Position numbers and translations under genes: made by a program. DNA of 64,000 bases. Source: Pterois miles (taxonomy: Eukaryota > Chordata > Actinopteri > Perciformes > Scorpaenidae). The notes below the pieces were generated by a model that ran no database searches, had not been told where the DNA came from, and saw only the letters and a program-made list of their open reading frames with translations. The stretch is from assembly GCA_947000775.1 (NCBI GenBank), contig CAMQGK010000341.1:11635001-11699000 (forward strand). The letters are read 5' to 3'. Below are positions 57,201 to 64,000 of this stretch, one piece after another. How positions within the stretch are numbered: the first letter of the stretch is position 1; the number at the start of each line of letters is the position of its first letter.

Positions 57201-60072
57201 TATAATCACAAGAATAGTAGAGTTTTCTCTACCCAAGTAAACTTTCAATTGTAGTAGTTACTGTACTGTACAGTAGCTACTGGGGGCGGCAGTAGCTCAG
57301 TCCGTAGGGACTTGGTTTAGGAATTGGAGGGTCACCGGTTCAAGTCCCAACATGGACCAAGACCAACTGGTAGCTGGAGAGGTGCCAGTTTACCTCTTGG
57401 GCACTGCCGAGGTGCCCCTGAGCAAGGCACCAAACCCCCAACTGCTCGGGGCGCTTGTCAGGAGCAGCCCCCTCACTCTGACATCTCTCCATTAATGCAT
57501 GTATATGAGTCCTGTTTGTGCATGTATGTATTTCAGGTCTATGTGTACTGTGTGAAATTAACAACAGAGTGTAAAAACTGAATTTCCCTCCGGGGATTAA
57601 TAAAGGTTCATCTTATTTCTTCTTAGAAGCAAGTCAGTCAAACAGGAAGTGCTGTTTTGGCTCGAACAGTACTGTAGAGTCTTGACACTGTCATGAAGAA
57701 GAAGAAGAAGAAGATAGTCCTTTATTAGTCCCGCTAGGGGAAATTCAATTTTTTCACTCTGTATGAAATGAAATGTACTAAATCATCTTTTTCCTTCTAG
57801 GGTAAAGAGCCAAGCGATCAGCACATCAAACAAGTTTGTATGCGAGTCATGCAAGGTAAGAACTGATGGGCCTTTGACCCCATTTATCACTCCCTTGTGC
57901 CTCATTTCATGACTTCAATCTTTCCCAGAATGCCTCATTACACAACCACACATAGAGCCGCCCCTCTATTGTCTCATTGATCTGGGTGGTTGCTGAATAC
58001 TCTGAAGTTCAAAACGGGACAGTCTTATAACCAAAACATGAAATAAGCCTCAGTCTTTGTTAATTTGATGGATGAAATATCCCCATCTCTCCGAGCTTTA
58101 GAAATGTTTCTCTGAAGTCGCAGCCTCTGTTCTCTCTTCATTCTGTTGCTCTTACTGTAGGTCTTCGCAACTCATCTCCTACACTCATGATTTTTTTATA
58201 CCCAATGTGCTGAAAAATTAATTTCACCTCCAGCAGACCTGCTCTCCTCCACTCCATGCAAAGAGTCTGCCTGGAAAGGAAATCTTAAAAAAGAGCAGCC
58301 AAGCAACCGCTGCATGAATTTTCATCAGGAGCCGGAAAACTGGAATCTCGAGTGCGAAATAGCGCGCTGCAAGGAGCCACCGGAGATTAATATTAGATCC
58401 TGTGCACCATGAACGCAAATTTCCTGTCGCCGATTGCCTGAAATAAAGAGTATTATCTCCTTTCTGCTCGATTTACCGAGGTTCTATAGAAAAAGGTTGA
58501 AAAACAGGAGAAGCTCGAGGGATATTGTGACCACAGTTTCACCTCGCTCTGCTTCACTCTGACTCGAGTACAAGAGCTGTTGGACCAGCTCTTCAATGAG
58601 AGTTGCTTTGGGGCTTTCAGAAAATGAGCTTTCTTATGCTACCACACGATTTATAACAAAGTGTTGTGTATTAATGGGTCCCTTGATAACAGTCAGCTAC
58701 AGCTGTTTAGAAACATTCAGTGTCTTGGTACCAGTTTTGCATCTGTTAAATTACGTTCAATGTTAATTTATTCAAGTTCATTTATCAGGTTCATCGTCTT
58801 ATTTCTGCTCTGTGCTCCAACAGAGCAGTTGGCCCAGTTAGCTGCTAGTTTAAGGAGGCCAGAGTCTGGTGTAGCTGGTTTACCTGGAAAACCTGGACCT
58901 CCAGGGCAACCCGGGCCTCCAGGAGACAATGGCTTCCCTGGGCAGAGTGGAGCGAGAGGCCTACCGGGACTCAAAGGGCCACCAGGACCTATTGGAGTGA
59001 AAGGACCCAAAGGTAATGAATGCACTGGCAGGTGTTGCCGTTTAGGGTGATGTGAGGGATTCATACATCAAATAAAACAAATATATTCATTACATAAAAC
59101 ATGTTACAGGTGAAATGGGAGACAGAGGCTCCAGAGGACCCACTGTACGAGGACCTAAAGGTCAGCCAGGACCTCCTGGACTTCCTGGTGAGTAAATTTG
59201 GCCTTAAAGCTAAAGTATTTTGGTGATCTATTAGCAGGAATGGAATATAATATTCAAAACTATGTTTTCTTTAGCTTATAATCACCTAAAACTAAAAATT
59301 GTTGTGTTTTTGTTAGTTTAGAATGAGCCCTTCATATCTAATGTACATAGGGAGTGGGTCCTCCTCTCGGTCCGCCATGTTTCTACAGTAACACAGAACG
59401 GACAAACCAAACACTGGCTCTAGAGAGAGCCTTTCACATTTTTTACTTTACCTGAAGGCCACCGTAGAGCTCCAACATGCTTGTGAAACGGAGGTAACGT
59501 GAGCCACAGAGTGCAAAACCGTGGTACCGCCACCCTCCGTCTGACTTCCGTTGCTCCTAAAGTAGACTTATTATGGTAAAGAAGAACCGCGTTACCTAAG
59601 TTTTGCATTTTCCGACTCACGTTACTGCAGTCTTGGAAAGAGAAGAGCGAGCAGAGGGGTACTTGGTTGATTGCAATCTGCAACCACACCACTAGGTGCC
59701 GCCAAACCCTGCACTGTACTGCTGTGGGATCTCTTGAGGGCCGGTATGGACAGAAAGAATGATTACAATATCTAAAAACTCTTTCAATGTACATAAGGGC
59801 ATGTGACTGTTGCAGTGAGACAGACTTGAAAACAACTATCCTTTAAGTCAACTAACATGAATGTTGTAATCACAGGTGAGCCAGGCAAACCTGGCTACGG
59901 TCAGGATGGTCGAGATGGGCAGAGGGGACCTCCTGGTGTTCCTGGACAGCACGGTGTACCCGGGCCTCCCGGTGCAGCTGGTCCCAACGGTTACTGCGAC
60001 CCGTCAGCCTGCAACCTCCAGGCCGGGGCCGCCCACCAGTCTCTGGATGTGAAGGGACCTGCAGGGAACTAA
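41119..60072 (+). CDS. col9a1: col9a1: collagen type IX alpha-1 chain, complete long form, 38 exons
   Basis: Collagen IX alpha-1 is a FACIT chain that decorates collagen II fibrils in cartilage and vitreous, as an alpha1-alpha2-alpha3 trimer. Starting at ATG 41119 and joining 38 exons in phase gives 925 residues (human 921, also 38 exons as recalled). Order: signal peptide (residues 1-about 29), NC4 (to about 271), COL3, NC3 (about 400-417), COL2 (to about 753), NC2 (about 754-786), COL1, and NC1 (about 898-925). All 27 exons of the COL3-COL2 part (exons 8-34) are phase 0 and multiples of 3, mostly 54 bases. The stop TAA is at 60070-60072. Exon coordinates are in the four part entries. Which teleost paralog it is cannot be decided here. 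Confidence 0.95.
42135..42201. repeat. (CA)n microsatellite in col9a1 intron 2
   Basis: A pure CA run of about 67 bases, ending 40 bases before the acceptor of exon 3 (42242). It is likely to vary in length between individuals. Confidence 0.95.
43867..45091 (+). other. col9a1 intron 5
   Basis: 1.2 kb between the large NC4 exon and exon 6. It is AT-rich with a modest GC rise from about 44920 to 45020. No exon, repeat or RNA gene is recognised. Confidence 0.4.
45500..45698 (+). promoter_or_regulatory. col9a1: Putative internal promoter of the col9a1 short form
   Basis: This lies in intron 6 upstream of the alternative first exon. It has GC-rich text around 45570-45650 ('gggggcgccttcaacccaac'), a weak TATA-like 'actatatttt' at about 45655, and a CATTGTG word (SOX-type core) at about 45528-45534. 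Position corresponds to the internal promoter known in mammalian COL9A1, used in cornea and vitreous. Confidence 0.45.
45699..45773 (+). CDS. col9a1: col9a1 alternative exon 1 (short form lacking NC4)
   Basis: The 75-base coding exon encodes MARAPSVRGPLLVLLLQLVL plus ICSAQ, a clean signal peptide with a basic start and a leucine core, followed by donor CAA|GTAAGA in phase 0. Exon 8 (46240) starts in phase 0 with RSQGPPGPPG, so splicing 45773 to 46240 gives a secreted chain without NC4. Human COL9A1 has the same design (short-form peptide also ending CAAQ before RGPPGEQ). Exon 7 (45815-45835) would be skipped in this form, as in mammals. Confidence 0.88.
46240..49868 (+). other. col9a1: col9a1 exons 8-17: COL3 helix and NC3
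   Basis: Exons: 46240-46302, 46400-46435, 46520-46582, 47595-47648, 48019-48054, 48176-48199, 48320-48373, 49432-49485, 49698-49730 and 49812-49868. All but the last two, which carry NC3, encode Gly-X-Y repeats. NC3 reads GAAGMQGSADL then CPDSCPPGTSGHPG, with two cysteines at about 411 and 415 that correspond to the inter-chain cysteines of human NC3 (LCPNACPPG). Exon lengths 36, 54 and 63 are the fibrillar/FACIT multiples of 9. The first exon contains GVPGIDGI, identical to the human sequence as remembered. Confidence 0.9.
46600..46871 (-). other. Unidentified coding-like fragment antisense in col9a1 intron 10
   Basis: On the minus strand a 90-codon frame has protein-like composition: FPQHPLLNLKFDWSLYKTNK, EHKLQYVVGGSDFEVPPPC and LEEYVDLIVADNADVLYKIQ. 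It is open across the whole stretch and has no obvious repeat ends. I do not recognise the family. It could be a retrocopy or transposon remnant, or chance. Confidence 0.3.
50018..51678 (+). other. col9a1 intron 18
   Basis: A 1.7 kb AT-rich intron with A and T runs; no repeat family, exon or RNA gene recognised. Confidence 0.4.
53203..53490. mobile_element. Dispersed fish repeat, probably LINE 3' region
   Basis: It contains 'gcggggtacaccctagacag', 'tcacacctacgggcaattta', 'gaactgtgggaggaagccgg' and 'agggagaacatgcaaactcc', a block that I remember from many fish genomes. Its left part is the reverse complement of 35757-35787. It lies in col9a1 intron 25. Confidence 0.6.
54840..55335 (+). repeat. 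Imperfect direct repeat in col9a1 intron 29
   Basis: The words 'gctgtagatctcaacatact' and 'ttatataatc' at 54919-54950 recur as 'gctgtggatctcaacatact' and 'ttatataacc' at 55292-55323. Each is preceded by related 'tatgaaataactgaattaga/atgaaatagcttaattagag'-type text. The spacing is about 370 bases. Confidence 0.6.
57282..57625 (+). mobile_element. tRNA-derived SINE, full length, plus orientation
   Basis: It begins GGGGGCGGCAGTAGCTCAGT (box A-like), has GGTCACCGGTTCAAGTCCC (box B-like, about 57330-57348), the body 'gaggtgccagtttacctctt', and the tail 'ggggattaataaaggttcat'. It lies in col9a1 intron 34 and is the same family as 39694-40043. Confidence 0.85.
57695..57763 (-). mobile_element. SINE 3'-tail fragment
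   Basis: (GAA)n followed by 'tcctttattagtcccgctag' and 'ggggaaattcaattttttca', the same tail as in the full SINEs, 5'-truncated. It lies about 40 bases before the acceptor of col9a1 exon 35 (57801). Confidence 0.7.
57801..60072 (+). other. col9a1: col9a1 exons 35-38: NC2, COL1 and NC1
   Basis: Exons: 57801-57855, 58824-59012, 59110-59187 and 59876-60072, now in phase 1 at their junctions. NC2 reads GKEPSDQHIKQVCMRVMQ then EQLAQLAASLRRPESG, with a cysteine at about 766; human has PTDQHIKQVCMRVIQEHFAE. COL1 follows with LPGKPGPPGQPGPPGDNGFP and GLPGLKGPPGP. NC1 ends NGYCDPSACNLQAGAAHQ, with two cysteines at about 901 and 906 and a short tail ending AGN; human has GFCEPASCTMQAG. NC2 is a known trimerisation region, and the NC1/NC2 cysteines form inter-chain bonds. 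Confidence 0.93.
59215..59850. mobile_element. Dispersed short element in col9a1 intron 37
   Basis: The words 'gaatgagcccttcatatcta', 'ccgccatgtttctacagtaa', 'aacggacaaaccaaacactg' and 'aacgtgagccacagagtgca' belong to a repeat widely seen in percomorph introns (recalled). It ends near 'aaaacaactatcctttaagt'. It is GC-richer than the intron and has no transposase frame. Confidence 0.5.
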
Positions 60073-60890
60073 GAGCCACTCTGGCAGAGACAGAAAGACT
60101 GTTGGATTAGCTCCTCTGAGCACACCACATTTTTCACACGTTCTTCCCAGGGCCTGCGATTGGTGTGGCACCTTCCATCCATTAACCTCTAGTCTTGTGA
60201 GCATATTTTGTGCCAGCCACATGTCCACCAGGAGGAGCCAGCCTCTTTTTACAAAAACACAAATCATTGTCTTTTATGTGCTGCAAAAATCTAGCTTGTC
60301 CTGGTGTTTTTCTACCTGAGAAATGCTTTGATTTTTTTCAGGACTTTGTGCTCACATTTCTGAGATGATATGAAATGTTTGTTTGTCCCACTCTCCTTGT
60401 ACCTCTCCCTGCTTTTTCTTTTCTTATTCACCATTTGCAGTTTTCTTAAATAAACACTCCACTTCCTCACGAAGCATTTCAAATAACCACCCAAAGCAAA
60501 TCAGGATCAGGATTTTGTTTAAGTGCCTTTTTCAATTATTTTTTTATGTTTGTTATGTGCTAACATACCAAAGATAAACCTGCTGAAACATCCTTTTTAA
60601 ATATAAAAATCGAAATGTCTTTTCAGTCCCGCTTTTCAAAATAAAAGGAGAGAGGATGAAAATGTCATCAAGTCACACTGACTTCAGTTTGTTGAAAATG
60701 TTGTAAATCTGTAAAAAAAATGTTTGAATTGTGGTTAATTATATTTCCTACAAAACAACCTGATGTGAGATTTTTTTTGCCTTATTGTACAGAAAGACAA
60801 CAGAGTGAAGTCGTGCATATATGGATATATATTTCAGGGGTGAGGGAGACCCTCATTAATGTTACCAATAAAGAAAACAACACATGACAT
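60073..60890 (+). other. col9a1: col9a1 3'UTR with AATAAA
   Basis: AATAAA is at 60867-60872 (context ccaataaagaa), about 800 bases past the stop. Earlier 'aaataaac' at about 60448 and 'aaataaaagg' at about 60640 may be alternative signals. The 3'UTR is otherwise AT-rich without coding frames. Confidence 0.6.
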
Positions 60891-61019
60891 GTTTAATTTA
60901 TTCTGTATTCTGGTATCATTTTGTGATGACAGAATATTGTGTGACAAATACGAGGAAATGCAAAATTGATGTTCTCATTATTTTTTTCCAAAATCTTAAA
61001 TTAAAAAACCCAAAATATC

Positions 61020-61830
61020 ACAGCTGACAAAACATTCTCACCTCAAGGTCCAATTAGTAGCTTTCAATCATATCACATCCACTTGTAGAAATATATACGC
61101 TCAGATTTCCATCTTTTCTGAGGTGTCTCGAGGTGTCTAGTCTACATTGTTTTCCATTAAAACAGGGCAGACTTCTGCTGATGAAGAACATGTGACGTGA
61201 TTGAAAGCTCCAGGTTTAAATGGATGTTAAGGCGAGATGGTTTTGTCAAAAGCTGTTACCAAGGTCAAAAATGGACTTTGAAATTCAAACAAAATAGCAA
61301 AACATACAAAATACCTTTTAAACATATATTTGTAATTTTAATTAATAATGTTAATGAACTCAAAGAAACCTTGGTTGTGGTTCCACATGTGACATAACTT
61401 CTAAATGGAGGGATTGTTAACTTAAAGATGCTAAATACAGGACTGGCTCGTCTATTGGCTCTCAACATGGCAATGTTGCTCGCAGCTAAGGATGCTAACG
61501 GTACTAAACAGTGAAAACAACGTGTGGACAGCGCTAACAGTGTTTACCTGATGGGGAAACGGAGGGTGGGTGCTACCCTTCGGCGATGCCGCTGTCGGTC
61601 GCTCATATGCATGATCATGCACTACTGCCGGACCGACTATGTAAACAAAGCACAGAAACTTGGATTACAACACACACATTCTCTGCTCTGGTAGACGTTA
61701 CTCCTCTATATCTTTACGTAGTAAATAGTTGTTGCTATATCAATGGTCTGGATATCGAATTTAGCACTTATAATACTCAAAACAATAACTGCCATTCAAC
61801 ACACAAAAATGTACCATAAAATATTTATTG
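61020..61830. repeat. Probable dispersed repeat with an inverted pair
   Basis: The words 'agctttcaatcatatcacat' (61061-61080) and 'atgtgacgtgattgaaagct' (61190-61209) are near-perfect inverted copies. Further right, 'cgctaacagtgtttacctga' and 'ctgccggaccgactatgtaa' resemble a repeat that I recall in other fish. No long frame. Confidence 0.4.
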
Positions 61831-64000
61831 TATAAGAAAAAAGAACCCCCCCAATCCAGTATGTGTTAGTGCCCACAAATATAACACAGAAACACAGGAA
61901 ATAAAGCACTGAATAACATTTATTGCACATGTGTAAGGCAGGTGCCATTAATCAGTGTAAATAAAAGATGCTGCAAAGAAAAGTGTAAAATATAACCTCT
62001 GATACCTGGTAACCACATTCGCACTGGATCATCCTCCACAACAGGGACATTACCGCCCCAAATCCTTTATCGAGAGTCCAGTAAGTCGACTGATGTCAAC
62101 ATCCAGGACTGTCTGTTTCTACATAAACATGAGGTTTCAATTGCTATTTTTCAGTAAAAGGCAACAGTTAGTGATGTGATATTTTTTTCTCCAAAGTAGC
62201 TAATAATGTAGACATGTGGTAAACCAAGACTGAGGTAGGTATTTAGCGAAACAAAGACTTTTCAAAAGCACACATTAAAGTCCCACACAGCACAACATGA
62301 GCTTATAGTGGAGCAGAGAGGAGTAATGGTGAGAGCAGCAGGCAGACATTTTTAATCCCAGGGACCGTGCTGAGCGGCTGATCCATATTCCCCCTCATTA
62401 CAAGCTTATTTACAAGATTAGATTATATGTGGCAATAGGATCGACTTACATTACTGTAAAGAAGAAAAAAAGCAATAATGAAATACTATGTGGATGTACA
62501 AAACTTATTGTTTTAAGTGATTGAAGGATGCGTCGCCTTTTGAGTTTGTTTTCATCTGACGTTTCCCACTTAGAATAAATGGATTTTAACTGGGAGCAAT
62601 GTAAAACTGGCTGGCACAAAAATTGCTGGTGAAGTGAGCTGTGACATCAGCAGCCATTTTGTGTCCTCCCTGGTTATCATGCGGTTTAGCTAAATTGAAG
62701 TCACAAACCGGCACACATTAATATCAATTCAAGCTAAATTCAGTATACACAGAGAGTTGCTCTCATCAGTGGACCAAAAAGTTCAGATCACATTAAGTCC
62801 GCTGATGAAGCCTCATTTGAATTTGGTCAAGGTCGGCGTTTTTGTCTCCAAGGGGAACCCATTAAACCGAATATGAAAATTAGCGTGATGAAAGGACAGA
62901 AGCCAATAGAAGGAAGGGATTTTATGTAGCCTATAACCCAAAGACTGTTCTCCATTCACATTACAAGCAAGGAGAAAACAAATACATGTCCAGCAGGGGG
63001 CTCCTTCAACTCACAAATGAAGCCTGGAGCAGACATCTGATTCAATGCCCATCTGAAATTAGACCCACTCGCACTGATAAAACTAAAACCAGACCTGCAT
63101 GCTGAGAAAAATATACATATATCGAAAAAATGCTCTGCAGCTTCAGAGTAAGATGTGAGTTATAATTCATATATGTAAGAGAGGATTGGCGACTTTCTGT
63201 GATGTAAGTACGATGAAGTAGAAAGTGTCAGACAGATCTTATGAAATACAGAGTTAACGTCTCAAAACGTCAGATACACCCACAGAACTTTCAAACATTA
63301 ATCACAGCAGGACACTTAAAAGTAAAAAATTAAAGCCTTTGAGTCAAGCTCTCATTAAACAGCGCTCAAAATGAAAGCTTGAGGAAAATACATAAAAGTT
63401 CAATGATTAGTGTGTTGATAAAGTTTACTTTTTGGAAGGAAAGACAGAGCATTTCCTTTAAAACAGGCATTAATTTAAATCTAAAGTCTGAATGCTGGGA
63501 ACTTTTGTCTTTCTGTCTTGACGAAGGTCTGCAAATTCAGTGATTGTGCCGACTTTCTGGATGAGATAAATTATGTTTCCTTTGTAGGTACAGTTGACTC
63601 AAAAGCCTCTGAAGGTAGCTGAGAAGCATTAAATGGCTCCAAAACCTGTTATAGCAAATAAATAAATCCAAACCGCAGTCTCAAGACACCCCAAAACCAT
63701 AAAATACATAGAGACACAACAAGAAAGTTCAAGTACATTTAAGAGTACATGTTTAACCAGAGTAAAAAGTCTGAAGTTATAGTGTCCGATTACCTTTGTG
63801 TGGCTGAAAATCAAAAATATACAAATAAACCAGAGGAATCATCATACACAACACTATGTAAACAGTAATCATCATCTCAGACACTCACACATTGATAACA
63901 AACGTGAGAACCTTTTTGTATCATTACAATGACAACTTGCTCATGTAATTATATTGTCAGGTCCCATTACAAGCCCCATTAGACGGGAAGAGATAAAAAA
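61831..64000. other. 3' flank of col9a1, no gene seen
   Basis: Two kilobases of AT-rich DNA with no convincing coding exon, RNA gene, or recognised transposon on either strand. The few open frames of 60-80 codons look random. Confidence 0.45.

Noticed and set aside
58768..59064. Minus-strand Gly/Pro-rich frame over col9a1 exon 36
   Set aside because: GGN/CCN repeats are symmetric, so a collagen exon always gives a Gly/Pro-like frame on the other strand. The plus-strand frame matches collagen IX NC2-COL1.
1..64000. CRISPR arrays, operons, phage or plasmid modules
   Set aside because: The window is spliced vertebrate DNA. Repeats are microsatellites, SINEs and inverted-repeat elements, with no regularly spaced repeat-spacer pattern and no bacterial-style gene packing.

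Overview
The window is nuclear DNA from a vertebrate, most likely a ray-finned (percomorph-like) fish. It has long intron-rich genes with GT/AG splice sites, tRNA-derived SINEs, many short hAT-like inverted-repeat elements and dense microsatellites. I see no bacterial, viral or organellar gene system. Exons were rebuilt by hand from splice signals, reading phase and remembered vertebrate protein families; no alignment was run.

Layout, left to right. (1) 666-2695, minus: the first three coding exons of tarbp1, a tRNA 2'-O-ribose methyltransferase; the rest lies beyond the left edge. (2) 4723-13743 (coding), minus, with a probable untranslated first exon near 17.8 kb: a FERM-domain gene of the FRMD6/FRMD1 (willin) family, 13 coding exons, 588 residues. 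(3) 21700-36704 (coding), minus, first untranslated exon near 38.8 kb: fam135a, 19 coding exons, 1378 residues, with a C-terminal alpha/beta-hydrolase (DUF676) domain. (4) 41119-60072, plus: col9a1, collagen IX alpha-1, complete in 38 coding exons and 925 residues, plus an internal alternative first exon at 45699-45773 for the short form that lacks the NC4 domain.

fam135a and col9a1 are head to head with about 2.1 kb between their first exons, the same relative arrangement that I recall for human 6q13. The four genes are not an operon and have unrelated jobs: tRNA modification, cortical/Hippo-type scaffolding, a putative lipase-like protein, and cartilage/vitreous matrix. Between and inside them the DNA is mostly introns with transposon remnants: at least four copies of one AGGGCTGTC-ended element, two full tRNA-type SINEs plus three 3'-tail fragments, other short inverted-repeat elements, and a kilobase of mixed trinucleotide repeats between the two divergent promoters.

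I found no convincing new biological system. The points most worth a second look are: the col9a1 alternative promoter; the split signal peptide of col9a1 with an overlapping upstream reading frame; a NAGNAG acceptor in fam135a; an 11-base G run touching a splice donor in the FERM gene; and an unidentified coding-like fragment antisense in col9a1 intron 10.
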